A DNA stretch of 64,000 nucleotides, from positions 4,085,471 to 4,149,470 of the forward strand of contig NZ_CP086111.1 in assembly GCF_016806835.2 (NCBI RefSeq), in the 5' to 3' direction. This DNA comes from Skermanella rosea (GTDB lineage Bacteria; Pseudomonadota; Alphaproteobacteria; Azospirillales; Azospirillaceae). The notes under the pieces were generated by a model, which saw only the letters and a list, made by a program, of their open reading frames with translations, did no database searches and had not been told where the DNA came from. Below are positions 26,758-36,579 of this stretch, in pieces. Position numbers and translations under genes: made by a program. The first letter of the stretch is position 1. Every line of letters starts with the position of its first letter.

Positions 26758-27466
26758 GGCGCAGCGCCCCCACGAGGCTGCCGGCCAGGGCACCGCCCAG
26801 GATGTACCAGGTGCCGGGGATCGTACGCTCCATCGCCAGGGCGACCGCGGCGGCGACCAGCCAGGGCAGCAGGTCGCCGCGCCCGCGCCAGAAGCCGGCC
26901 AGCAGGGCCACGAAGAAGGCCGTGCCCAGATAGTCGATGCCGTAGCGGTCGAGATCGGGCAGCATCCCGCCGAACACCCGGCCGGCGAGGGTCCCGGTGT
27001 TCCAGAACAGGAAGATGGTCAGGCCGCTGCCCAGCAGGAAGGCGGCGTCCCGGCCGCCGTTCCGCATGTCGGCGACGCTGAGCCCCCAGGACTCGTCGGT
27101 CAGGAAATACAGGCTGCCATAGGCCCGCGACGGCCGGACATGCTTGAGCCAGGGCGCGAGGGTGGCGCCCATCAGCAGGTGGCGGGCATTGACCACCAGC
27201 ACGGTCGCCACCAGGGCGCCGACCGGCAGCGGGTCGCCCCACAGTTCCACCGACAGGAACTGCGAGGCGCCGGCGAAGACCAGGGCGCTCATCAGCGAGG
27301 TTTCCAGCAGGGTCAGGCCGTTCTGGCCGGCCAGGAAGCCGTAGAACACGCCGAACGCCAACCCGCCCGTCGCGATCGGGAGGGTTCGCAGGGCGCCGGC
27401 TGCCAGTCCGGCGCGGGAAAAGGCGATGGGAGGTCCGCCGGGAAGCGGCTGGATGTTTTCGGGCAT
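26747..27466 (-). CDS. azlC: AzlC-family branched-chain amino acid exporter subunit
   Basis: A 239-residue multi-pass membrane protein. The family block FGVFYGFLAGQNGLTLLETS, the FAGASQFLSVEL segment and NARHLLMGATLAPWL are all present. It is followed by azlD with overlapping reading frames. The LysR gene just upstream on the same strand may regulate it, as is common for azlCD. Confidence 0.9.
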   Translation of the reverse strand: MPENIQPLPGGPPIAFSRAGLAAGALRTLPIATGGLAFGVFYGFLAGQNGLTLLETSLMSALVFAGASQFLSVELWGDPLPVGALVATVLVVNARHLLMGATLAPWLKHVRPSRAYGSLYFLTDESWGLSVADMRNGGRDAAFLLGSGLTIFLFWNTGTLAGRVFGGMLPDLDRYGIDYLGTAFFVALLAGFWRGRGDLLPWLVAAAVALAMERTIPGTWYILGGALAGSLVGALRHAR

Positions 27467-27542
27467 TCGCCGGCTCTCCTCTTGTCATTATCTTTCTGGA
27501 CAGGAGGCCGGATTGAAGCTTCCGCGGGGCGATAGGTCAATG

Positions 27543-28463
27543 TTATTGTCGTTTATGCGCCCGTATGCCTGCCATGTGCGGTATCGCCATGCGGTCCAGG
27601 ATGAAGCGGGCCAGCCGGTCCGCCGCGGGCGTCGGGGCTCCGGACCGGGTCACCAGGGCTATGGTGCTGTCGGGCAGGGCCGGAAAGCCCTCGTCCGGGG
27701 TCAGGACCCGCATGCCGGGCAGGATGGTGCTCCGCGCCAGGGCCGTGACCCCCAGACCGGCCAGGACGGCGGCCTGCAGGGCCGAGACCGCGGCGCTGGT
27801 ACAGCGGATCTCCCACGAGCGGCCGACCTGCCCCAGGGCCGACAGCATGAATCTCCGGTAGAGGCAGGGCGCCGGTGACACCGCCAACGGGACCAGCCCG
27901 TCCGCCGCGTCCTTCCAGTCGGCCCGCGCCACCCAGTGCAGCGGCTCCTGCCAGACCGTGCGGCCGGGGCTCTCGTCGGGAACGTGCTTGACCAGGACGA
28001 GATCGAACAGCCCGGCCTCCACGCCGGATTGGAGCACGGCGGAGGCATCCACGGTGATCTCGGGGGTGACGGTGGGAAAGCAGCGGGCGAACTCGCCCAG
28101 GATGTCGGACAGGTAGTGGGTGGCGAACTCCTCCGCCGTGCCCAGCCGGACGGTGCCGCCGATCGGCGGGGCGACCAGCCGGCCGACCGCCTCGTCGTTG
28201 ATCGCCAGGATGCGCCGGGCATAGGTCAGCAGGCGCTCGCCGGCCTCGGTCGGTACGACCTGCCGGCCGCTGCGGTCGCACAGCCGGGCGCCGATCTGGT
28301 CCTCCAGCCGCTTGATCTGGACGCTGACGGCGGACTGGGTCCGACCCAGGATCTCGCCGGTGCGCGTGAAGCTGCCGGTTTCGGCGACGGTCAGGAATGC
28401 CCGGAGAAGATCGATGTCGAGGGTCGGCGGCGAGGGACCATGACGGGACGGCATGCTGCGCAT
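27543..28463 (-). CDS. LysR-family transcriptional regulator
   Basis: A 306-residue regulator. The N-terminal winged helix (DLLRAFLTVAETGSFTRTGEIL to RTQSAVSVQIKRLEDQIG) is typical, followed by a two-lobed effector domain starting GGTVRLGTAEEFATHYL. It lies 76 bp before azlC on the same strand and is divergent from the haloacetate dehalogenase gene across 81 bp. Either could be its target. ATG 28454 is a second possible start. Confidence 0.9.
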   Translation of the reverse strand: MRSMPSRHGPSPPTLDIDLLRAFLTVAETGSFTRTGEILGRTQSAVSVQIKRLEDQIGARLCDRSGRQVVPTEAGERLLTYARRILAINDEAVGRLVAPPIGGTVRLGTAEEFATHYLSDILGEFARCFPTVTPEITVDASAVLQSGVEAGLFDLVLVKHVPDESPGRTVWQEPLHWVARADWKDAADGLVPLAVSPAPCLYRRFMLSALGQVGRSWEIRCTSAAVSALQAAVLAGLGVTALARSTILPGMRVLTPDEGFPALPDSTIALVTRSGAPTPAADRLARFILDRMAIPHMAGIRAHKRQ

Positions 28464-28544
28464 TTACCTTATGAATTTTCCCGGCGACGTCAGCACCTTT
28501 ACGCTTTGCCAAGGGGGAACGCTTTTCCCAATCGGGAGGTCCAA

Positions 28545-29408
28545 TTGATCGAGAATTTTATCCATCGGCGCGTTGCCCTGAAGGAGGTGGAGATCCATGC
28601 CGCGATCGGCGGCGAGGGTCCGCCGCTGCTGCTGCTCCACGGCTACCCGCAGACCCATGTCACCTGGCACCGCGTCGCCCCGGTCCTGGCCCGGCGTTTC
28701 ACCGTCGTGGCGCCCGATCTGAGGGGATACGGCGACAGCGCGCCGCCCCGGGACGGCGATTACTCGAAGCGGGCCATGGCGGCCGACCAGGTCGCGCTGA
28801 TGGCCGGGCTGGGCTTCGACCGGTTCGGCGTCGCCGGGCACGACCGGGGCGGCCGGGTCGCCTATCGGCTGGCGCTCGACCATCCCGGCCGCGTCGGCCG
28901 GTTGGCGGTCCTGGACATGGTGCCGACGCTGGACATGTGGGAGATGATGGATGCCGGGATGGCGATGGCCGTCTACCACTGGCTGTTCCTGGCGCAGCCA
29001 AGCGGGCTGCCCGAAAGCCTTATCGAAGCCGATCCCGCCGGCTACCTCACCCGGACGGTGCGGAGCTGGTGCGCCGATCCGGACGTGCCGGAGCCGGCTG
29101 CCCTGGCCGAGTATGTCAGGTGCTTCCGGCGGCCTGAGGTGATCCATGCCGCCTGCGAGGATTACCGCGCCGGAGCCGGTGCCGACCGGGAGCACGACGC
29201 CGCCGACCGGGCCGCCGGGCGGCGGATCGCCTGCCCCGTGCTGGCGCTGTGGGCGCGCAGCGGGACCGACGGCCGGCCCTACGACCCGCTCGCCGTGTGG
29301 CGCCGCTGGGCCAACGCGGTCTCGGGCCGCGAGATCGGCTGCGGCCATTTCCTCCAGGAGGAAGCGCCCGACGAGGTCGCGCGTGCCCTGCTGGCGTTTT
29401 TCGAATAG
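28545..29408 (+). CDS. Haloacetate (fluoroacetate) dehalogenase-like hydrolase
   Basis: A 287-residue alpha/beta hydrolase. The start is TTG 28545, decided by GGGAGG 5 bases upstream; the frame is open further up but runs through the LysR gene. The nucleophile is Asp100 in GHDRGGRV, the other acid Asp124 in LDMVPT, and the base His268 in CGHFLQEE, matching fluoroacetate dehalogenase rather than Ser esterases. Family members hydrolyse haloacetates or epoxides. It is divergent from a LysR gene and is followed after 45 bp by a thioesterase. Confidence 0.85.
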   Translation: MIENFIHRRVALKEVEIHAAIGGEGPPLLLLHGYPQTHVTWHRVAPVLARRFTVVAPDLRGYGDSAPPRDGDYSKRAMAADQVALMAGLGFDRFGVAGHDRGGRVAYRLALDHPGRVGRLAVLDMVPTLDMWEMMDAGMAMAVYHWLFLAQPSGLPESLIEADPAGYLTRTVRSWCADPDVPEPAALAEYVRCFRRPEVIHAACEDYRAGAGADREHDAADRAAGRRIACPVLALWARSGTDGRPYDPLAVWRRWANAVSGREIGCGHFLQEEAPDEVARALLAFFE

Positions 29409-29453
29409 AAGGGCCCGGCGACGACGCGAAACCAAGGCGAAGAGGTTCGGCAC

Positions 29454-29888
29454 GTGACTGCTGCGATCGAAACCCGGGAGGACTACCGGCATTTCCTGGC
29501 CATCCCGACGCGCTGGATGGACAACGACATCTACGGCCACGTCAACAACGTGGTCTATTACTCGTACTTCGACACGGTCATCAACGGCTACCTGATCCGG
29601 GAAGGCGGCTTCGACATCCATGCCGCGCCGGTCATCGGCGTGGCGGTCGAGACCATGTGCAAGTTCAGGAAATCGCTGGTATTTCCCCAGACCGTGGACG
29701 CCGGGCTGCGGGTAGGCAAGCTGGGCAATTCCAGCGTGCGGTACGAGGTCGGCCTGTTCGCCGAGGGGGACGTTGAATTGGCTGCGTCGGGCCATTTCGT
29801 CCATGTCTTCGTGGAGCGCTCGACCATGCGTCCGGTGCCGATCCCCGACGCCCTGCGGGCCTGCATGGAACGGCTGCTGGTGGCGTGA
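29454..29888 (+). CDS. Acyl-CoA thioesterase, 4HBT hotdog family
   Basis: A 144-residue hotdog-fold protein with the [20 protein letters not shown] block, in which the Asp and the GHVNN helix form the active site of 4-hydroxybenzoyl-CoA-type thioesterases. GTG 29454 is the likely start. It follows the dehalogenase on the same strand by 45 bp and converges on hsp20. Confidence 0.85.
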   Translation: MTAAIETREDYRHFLAIPTRWMDNDIYGHVNNVVYYSYFDTVINGYLIREGGFDIHAAPVIGVAVETMCKFRKSLVFPQTVDAGLRVGKLGNSSVRYEVGLFAEGDVELAASGHFVHVFVERSTMRPVPIPDALRACMERLLVA

Positions 29889-29902
29889 GCCGGAATGCAA
29901 GA

Positions 29903-29926
29903 CGGCGCCCCGTTTCCGGGGCGCCG
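29903..29926. terminator. Strong hairpin between convergent genes
   Basis: A 10-bp stem, CGGCGCCCCG paired with CGGGGCGCCG, with loop TTTC. It lies between the thioesterase stop and the hsp20 stop. Neither strand has a clear T tract, so termination would be weak or rely on the hairpin alone. Confidence 0.5.
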
Positions 29927-29955
29927 CCAGTTCGTACCTTCGCAGAGGCCTGCCG

Positions 29956-30432
29956 TTACGCGGCCTGCTGCTGATCAGACTGCTTGTGCTCCAGCACCTG
30001 GGAAGGAGCGGCCGAAGCGATCTTGATCGTGCGGGGCTTCATCGCCTCCGGGATTTCGCGGACGAGTTCCACGTTCAGGAGACCGTTCGCCAAATTGGCG
30101 CCAGTCACCTTGATGTGGTCGGCTAGCTGGAAGCGGCGCTCGAATGCCCGTCCTGCGATACCGCGATAGAGGTATTGGCCGTTTTCCGCGTCATTCTTAG
30201 TTTTACCAGTGATCACAAGCAGATTTTCCTGCGAGGTGATCTCCAGATCCTCGGCACCGAAGCCGGCGACCGCCATCGTGATGCGGTAGGCATCGTCGGA
30301 CAGCTTCTCGATGTTGTACGGAGGATAGGACAGGGCTGAGTCATCGACCTTGAGCGCGGACTCCAGGACACGGGTCATGCGGTCGAAGCCGACGGAAGAA
30401 CGGAACAACGGCGACAGATCATAGGTGCGCAT
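29956..30432 (-). CDS. Hsp20-family small heat-shock protein
   Basis: A 158-residue alpha-crystallin-domain chaperone of the IbpA/HspA type. The N-terminus MRTYDLSPLFRSSVGFDRM and SYPPYNIEKLSDDAYRITMAVAGF is class A-like; the domain ends with LANGLLNVELVREIPE and an IKI motif. It binds unfolded proteins as oligomers. The 5' leader looks like a ROSE RNA thermometer and the promoter resembles an RpoH site, so heat induction is expected. Confidence 0.95.
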   Translation of the reverse strand: MRTYDLSPLFRSSVGFDRMTRVLESALKVDDSALSYPPYNIEKLSDDAYRITMAVAGFGAEDLEITSQENLLVITGKTKNDAENGQYLYRGIAGRAFERRFQLADHIKVTGANLANGLLNVELVREIPEAMKPRTIKIASAAPSQVLEHKQSDQQQAA

Positions 30433-30531
30433 TTCATACCCTCCAAAGAGCGATATCAGCGTCGGGGTTCACCACCATGGTCCAACCCCTCCTCTTCGTG
30501 AACCGGGCCCGGTATCGGCACCCCGTCCACG
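30433..30531 (-). promoter_or_regulatory. Probable ROSE RNA thermometer
   Basis: In the hsp20 leader the SD GGAGGG (30439-30444) can pair with the CGCTCTTT just upstream (30445-30452) in a short hairpin with a G-G mismatch, the hallmark of ROSE elements. A second hairpin, GGGGTT with AACCCC, spans 30464-30489 and more GC-rich pairing lies upstream. Heating would free the SD. Confidence 0.65.
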
Positions 30532-30537
30532 TCAGAT

Positions 30538-30566
30538 GAGATAATCACGCCGACCCGGGGTTCAAG
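30538..30566 (-). promoter_or_regulatory. Candidate heat-shock (RpoH-like) promoter of hsp20
   Basis: On the minus strand CTTGAA (30561-30566) is followed after 17 bases by TATCTC (30538-30543), preceded by T, close to the CTTG-N17-CYTATNT pattern described for alphaproteobacterial RpoH. It would give a leader of about 100 bases. Confidence 0.45.
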
Positions 30567-30666
30567 AGGGGATTCGCATCGTTGAATCTGTCGCAGGGCC
30601 GCCGCGCGATTGGGGATGCCCCGGAGCGCGTCATTCATTTTTAATCTGTAGCTGGGACCATCGATC

Positions 30667-31101
30667 ATGGGACTTGAGATCCCCGAGACGGGAGACAGAG
30701 TGAGCGGCCCGACAGCCTTCTTCAATCGTACATACGACGAGACGATGGCGCTGCTCATCGAGGCGAGGAACTACATCGCCTACAACGAGGCGGCCGACCA
30801 GCGCGGGCTGCCGCCCCAGGTCCGGTTGCAGGTAAGCTACGAATCCCTGCGGGTGACCAGCCGCCTGACCCAGGTGATGGCATGGCTGCTGGCACAGAAG
30901 GCCGTGCACGCCGGCGAGCTCACGGCGCAGCAGGTCGCGACCGAGGAATACGCCCTGGCGGGCGGCGACGTCTGCACCGACCCTTCGGGTCCCGACAACC
31001 AGGAACTGCCATCCGGCCTGCGCAGCCTGCTGGAGCGGAGCTACAAGCTGTACATGCGCGTCGCCCGCCTGGACGAGCAGGTCAGGCGCAACGTCGCCTG
31101 A
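30667..31101 (+). CDS. rcdA: RcdA homologue (DUF1465)
   Basis: A 144-residue helical protein of the DUF1465 family. In Caulobacter, RcdA is an adaptor that helps the ClpXP protease degrade CtrA and other cell-cycle substrates. The core YESLRVTSRLTQVMAWLLAQ and the SYKLYMRVARLDEQV end match. An internal GTG start (MSGPTAFF...) is possible. It is convergent with rpmE, which is the usual neighbour of this family in alphaproteobacteria. Confidence 0.8.
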   Translation: MGLEIPETGDRVSGPTAFFNRTYDETMALLIEARNYIAYNEAADQRGLPPQVRLQVSYESLRVTSRLTQVMAWLLAQKAVHAGELTAQQVATEEYALAGGDVCTDPSGPDNQELPSGLRSLLERSYKLYMRVARLDEQVRRNVA

Positions 31102-31152
31102 ACGTCCCGTTCGCCGGAACGGGCCGGATCGGCCGAGCGGAGCCGGACATGC

Positions 31153-31183
31153 GAAAAGGCGCCCGTATCACGGACGCCTTTTC
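31153..31183. terminator. Bidirectional terminator between rcdA and rpmE
   Basis: GAAAAGGCG and CGCCTTTTC, with an inner CCG/CGG and a TATCA loop, form a 12-bp stem with one mismatch. Each strand ends in TTTT, so it can serve both convergent genes. Confidence 0.8.
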
Positions 31184-31255
31184 ACGGTGTCGATCTCATG
31201 TCAGGCAAGGCCCTGCAAAAGCGCGCGGCTAACGGGCTTGACGCCCCGAAGCGGC

Positions 31256-31480
31256 TTACTTCTTCAGGCCGAAGCTGCCGAAGCGCTTGTTGAACTTCGC
31301 GATCTGGCCGCCGGTGTCGAGCAGCTTCTGAACGCCGGTCCAAGCCGGATGCGACTTAGGATCGATGTCCAGGCGCAGCGTATCGCCAGCCTTACCCCAG
31401 GTGCTCCGGGTCTGGAACGAGCTTCCGTCGGTCATGACGACGTTGATCTCGTGATAGTCCGGATGGATGTCTTTCTTCAT
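31256..31480 (-). CDS. rpmE: 50S ribosomal protein L31
   Basis: Ribosomal protein L31, 74 residues from ATG 31480 ([12 protein letters not shown]). It has no Cys at all, so it is the zinc-independent form. FNKRFGSFG is the normal C-terminal part. The longer open frame up to 31543 is not the start. Confidence 0.96.
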   Translation of the reverse strand: MKKDIHPDYHEINVVMTDGSSFQTRSTWGKAGDTLRLDIDPKSHPAWTGVQKLLDTGGQIAKFNKRFGSFGLKK

Positions 31481-31663
31481 GGCCCAAGTCCCCGAAAACG
31501 AGCGCGCCTTATAGCGGACCGCTCGCCGGGACGCAAGCGGCATATCCGGAAATCGGGGGTCGGGCGGGCTGATGTGACGCGGGCGGCCCGGCTTGTTGCC
31601 CTCGCGACAGCTTGCTATACCAGCAAAGGCCGTTCAAGCTCCGTCATTGCGGGATCCCTCCTG

Positions 31664-33502
<1,839 letters not shown>

Positions 33503-33511
33503 GTCTTTGAC

Positions 33512-33736
33512 ATGGTTGACACGCGCCCCACCGGTCCGAACACGAATCTTCCCGTCCGCAGCGACACCGGCAGCGGCCGCACGCCGGCCGGCCGGCCGGT
33601 CGAGGAGCCGAAAAGCAGGCGGACCCATGCCGGGCGCGTCCCGAGCCTGAAGCAGCTTGCCAGCCTGATGGTGGACGGCATCCTGACATTGCCCTCCTAT
33701 TACCGCCGGGGCATGTACCTGGACCTGCTGGTCTGA
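33512..33736 (+). CDS. Small protein of unknown function
   Basis: A 74-residue protein starting 9 bp after the ABC exporter, with a GGAGTAGG-like site upstream of its ATG. The first half is Pro/Thr/Arg-rich and likely unstructured; the second (SLKQLASLMVDGILTLPSYY) could be an amphipathic helix. I do not recognise it. Its position suggests cotranscription with the exporter. Confidence 0.45.
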   Translation: MVDTRPTGPNTNLPVRSDTGSGRTPAGRPVEEPKSRRTHAGRVPSLKQLASLMVDGILTLPSYYRRGMYLDLLV

Positions 33737-33831
33737 TCCCAGGTTTTCGGCTTCGGCCGGCCGCCGGTCCGACGCCCCGCAGCGACGCCTTTTCCCGTTT
33801 CCACCTTCCGGCCCCGGCGGCACCTTCCCCC

Positions 33832-34296
33832 ATGCTTTCCCAGAAAGCCAAGTACGCCCTTCGCGCCCTCCTGATGCTGGCGGAGCTGCCGGAGGACGAT
33901 CTGGTCATGATCGCCGACATCGCCGAACGGGAGAACGTCCCGCGCAAGTTCCTGGAGGCGATCCTGGTGGACCTGCGCAAGCGGGGCCTGCTGGACAGCC
34001 GCCGGGGCAAGAACGGCGGCTATCGCCTCGCCCGGCCGGCGGCCGCGATCTCCTTCGGCGAAGTGATCCGGATCGTGGACGGCCCCCTGGCGCCCCTGCC
34101 CTGCGCCAGCCGAAGCAGTTTCCGCCCGTGCGAGGACTGCACCGACGCGGAGACCTGCTCGGTCCGCTGGCTGATGCAGCGCGTCCGGGATGCGACGGCG
34201 GACATCCTGGACAACTGCTCGCTGGAGGATGGCCTGAGGCACCGGCGGGCGACCGGAGCCCTGCCGGGCGAGGAGACGGCCGCCGCCACCGCCTGA
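33832..34296 (+). CDS. Rrf2-family transcriptional regulator
   Basis: A 154-residue winged-helix regulator, starting MLSQKAKYALRALLMLAE like other Rrf2 proteins, with the helix-turn-helix IAERENVPRKFLEAILVDLR and the wing RGKNGGYRLARP. Cys91, Cys100, Cys103 and Cys109 could hold an iron-sulfur cluster, as in IscR, NsrR and RirA. CysB-like control of sulfur genes or a role in iron or NO sensing is possible; the neighbours do not decide. Confidence 0.9.
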   Translation: MLSQKAKYALRALLMLAELPEDDLVMIADIAERENVPRKFLEAILVDLRKRGLLDSRRGKNGGYRLARPAAAISFGEVIRIVDGPLAPLPCASRSSFRPCEDCTDAETCSVRWLMQRVRDATADILDNCSLEDGLRHRRATGALPGEETAAATA

Positions 34297-34470
34297 AGGC
34301 TTCCGGAGGCGCGGTTTCCCCTCCGTTTCCAGATTCCTCCGGCGCGGAGCTTTCGAGACGGCGCCCGATGCTCCATGTTCAATGCATTCTGAATTTGAGA
34401 TGCTCTGCCCCACGGCTGGTCGCCTGACCGCCAGCCATGGCGCGGCGGCATCGGTGCGGGAGTGCAGGTC

Positions 34471-35073
34471 ATGCAGCGGAATCACCAGCGGCCCTCGGTC
34501 TTCCGGGCATTCGTGTTCGGACTCGTGCTCGCAGCGGCGCTGGCATTGCAGCCCGCGGGCGCCGGCGCCGTGGACACGCGGAAGCTTCAGGAGTTCATGG
34601 GCAACTATGTCGGCCAGAGCATCTCGCTGGCCGACCAGGGCCTCAACGAGCGCGACCTGGCCGTAACCATCAAGCCCTACGGAAACGACGGCTTCTCGCT
34701 GGACTGGACCACGATCACCCGGCGGATCGACGGCAAGACGAAGCAGCAGTCCTACTCGGTCGCGTTCGAGCCGACCCAGCGGGCGGGCATCTTCAGGGCG
34801 GCGCAGCGGCGCAACATGTTCGGCCACTTCATGCCGCTCGATCCGATGGCGGGCGAGCCGTACCTGTGGGCGCATCTCGGCAACGACACGCTGACGGTCC
34901 AGGCCCTGCTGATCACGGAGGACGGCGGCTACGAGATCCAGACCTATGAGCGCACGCTCGCACCCCATGGCCTGGACCTCAAGTTCTCGCGGGTGTCGGA
35001 CGGCAAGGTCCTGAAGACGATCAGCGGCGTCCTGCGAAGGGTCAAGGACGGCCAGGTCGACCAGGGGAAGTAG
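34471..35073 (+). CDS. Exported protein of unknown function
   Basis: About 200 residues from ATG 34471, with GGGAG 8 bases upstream; a GTG at 34462 is possible. A signal peptide is clear (FRAFVFGLVLAAALALQPAGAGA). The mature part is beta-rich (SYSVAFEPTQRAGIF, NDTLTVQALLITEDGGYEIQ), perhaps a lipocalin-like or barrel fold. It lacks Cys. I do not recognise the family. Its 3' end is convergent with the PAS-domain gene, 9 bp apart. Confidence 0.6.
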   Translation: MQRNHQRPSVFRAFVFGLVLAAALALQPAGAGAVDTRKLQEFMGNYVGQSISLADQGLNERDLAVTIKPYGNDGFSLDWTTITRRIDGKTKQQSYSVAFEPTQRAGIFRAAQRRNMFGHFMPLDPMAGEPYLWAHLGNDTLTVQALLITEDGGYEIQTYERTLAPHGLDLKFSRVSDGKVLKTISGVLRRVKDGQVDQGK

Positions 35074-35082
35074 ACCGCGGCT

Positions 35083-35697
35083 TCAGTCCAGCAGGGTGCT
35101 CCTGACGGTGATGAAGCGGGTGATGGTGCCGAGCCAGCCGGGAGCGAGGCCGAGACCTCGCAGGAACAGGCAGCCGACCACCCGCGATACCCGGCCCTCG
35201 GCGTCCGCGAAGGGAAGCAGCAGGCGTTCGCAGGTCACCGGCGCCGCACCCCGCCGACGCAGTTCGTCGTCGGACCAGGTGACCTGACCGGTCGCACGGA
35301 CCTTCTGGCAATCGGCTTCGAGGCGCTCGCTCCCCGGACCCAGGAGGGCCGCGCCGAGATGGCGGCCGGACAGGTCGACGCCGAGGGTCCGGACGAGGCC
35401 GCTGCCGAACCGCGTCAGGCGGGTCCCGGCATCGGTGAACTTGACCTCGAACATGTCCGGCAGCCAGGGGCCCAGCTCCGGCACGATGTCGATCGACCAC
35501 ACCGGCGGACAATCAGGCTCCCGCTGGTGGCTCAGCCAAAGCTCGTACATGCACCAGAGTCGCTGGTCGCCCGGATAGAAGCTGCTGAGGTTCCAGGAGA
35601 AGCCGTCGCCTATCCCGGCAGCCGCCACAGGGTTGGCGATGGAAGGTTCGCTGTAGAACCGTTCCCACTGAGCCGTGACGGTTTGCGCAATGGACAT
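35083..35697 (-). CDS. PAS-domain protein (PAS_5-like)
   Basis: A 204-residue cytoplasmic protein resembling the PAS_5 family widespread in Rhodospirillales: it has an RLWCMYELWLSHQ segment, a PDMFEVKFTDAGTRLTRFGSGL core and a C-terminal FADAEGRVSRVVGCLF strand pair. There is no effector domain, so it is likely a single-domain sensor or adaptor. The 284-bp gap to the next gene holds an EcfG-type promoter reading the other way. Confidence 0.65.
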   Translation of the reverse strand: MSIAQTVTAQWERFYSEPSIANPVAAAGIGDGFSWNLSSFYPGDQRLWCMYELWLSHQREPDCPPVWSIDIVPELGPWLPDMFEVKFTDAGTRLTRFGSGLVRTLGVDLSGRHLGAALLGPGSERLEADCQKVRATGQVTWSDDELRRRGAAPVTCERLLLPFADAEGRVSRVVGCLFLRGLGLAPGWLGTITRFITVRSTLLD

Positions 35698-35882
35698 GAG
35701 GGCCTCGCCGGTAGGGGCGCCAGGGATCTTCCTGGCACACCGGAGATAAGCAGGAAGTATGCCACTCCGGAAAATTCAGGCTAAATCACCTGTTCCAAAA
35801 CTGTGACCCATGGCGGGAAGAAGACGGACCCGGCCGGATGGGGCTACGGGACGGCAGATTCTGCCGGTGGGAAACTCCTGCC

Positions 35883-35907
35883 GGAACATGTAGCGGCACG
35901 CTGCGTT
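35883..35907 (+). promoter_or_regulatory. EcfG-type general stress promoter
   Basis: GGAAC (35883-35887), 16 bases, then CGTT (35904-35907), an exact match to the alphaproteobacterial EcfG/SigT consensus. It ends 74 bases before the small lipoprotein start and points toward it. Confidence 0.7.
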
Positions 35908-35981
35908 GCTTTTCCAGCGACCAGGGGCCCCGGGATCGCCGTTAGCCTTGTCAAAAAGCAAAAGCGAACAGGAGAAAACCA

Positions 35982-36188
35982 ATGAATGCGATTTCGCGTT
36001 TTGCAACCGGCGCAGTCCTGCTGCTCGCCTTGGCCGGCTGCAGCGACAACATGATGGGACGGTCCGACCCGCCGGCCACCTCTCCCGCCGGCACCTCCAC
36101 CAACGGCCTCGGCACCGACCAGCTGGTATGCCCGCCCGGAAGCCAGCAGCCGGAGTGCCTGCGCCCCCGGACCAATCCCGACGACTGA
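35982..36188 (+). CDS. Small lipoprotein
   Basis: A 68-residue protein with a lipoprotein signal: hydrophobic segment and lipobox LAGC with Cys20 at position +1. The mature 49 residues are Pro, Ser and Thr-rich with two further Cys. AGGAGA lies 7 bases before ATG 35982. The promoter upstream matches the EcfG consensus, so it is probably induced by general stress. Function unknown; it is not in any family I recognise. Confidence 0.75.
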   Translation: MNAISRFATGAVLLLALAGCSDNMMGRSDPPATSPAGTSTNGLGTDQLVCPPGSQQPECLRPRTNPDD

Positions 36189-36227
36189 TCCATCGGGATC
36201 ACGGCGAGCAACGGGCCGGGGCCGCGA

Positions 36228-36524
36228 TCAGCGGCGCCCGGCCCGGTGTCTCGTCATGAAGGTCGGCGGCTTGCGGGCCACCCATCGGACGAAGCGGGCG
36301 ATCTCCGGATGCTCCCGCAGCCGTTCGACCGTATGGTAGTGGTCGCGCAGTTCCTTCTCGCTCAGCACCATGTGGATCTTGGCGTGGCAGATCCTGTGCA
36401 GGGCCACCGTCTCGGTTCCCTTGTAGGTGCGCGGCACGAGATGGTGGAGGTTCACGCTGGGTCCGGGAACCAGCGGACGGCCGCAGAGAGGGCAGTCGCC
36501 CCCGGCATCATTTCCCTCCGTCAC
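36228..36524 (-). CDS. HNH-type protein
   Basis: A 98-residue protein with a CPLCGRPL zinc pair, then NLHHLVPRTYKGTETVALHRICHAKIH, which has the HH and terminal H of an HNH nuclease fold and a second C-x2-H. These small HNH proteins are common single genes in proteobacteria, mostly uncharacterised. It precedes no restriction or phage genes. It lies 55 bp downstream of bdhA on the same strand. Confidence 0.75.
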   Translation of the reverse strand: MTEGNDAGGDCPLCGRPLVPGPSVNLHHLVPRTYKGTETVALHRICHAKIHMVLSEKELRDHYHTVERLREHPEIARFVRWVARKPPTFMTRHRAGRR

Positions 36525-36579
36525 CGCGGCCGGGCGAAGGCGCCATGGGCGCCCCCTCCCCCAGCGCGGGCAGGACAGG

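Noticed and set aside
36228-36524. HNH protein as part of a restriction or defence system
   Set aside because: It stands alone between bdhA and a lipoprotein; no methylase, helicase or phage gene is near.
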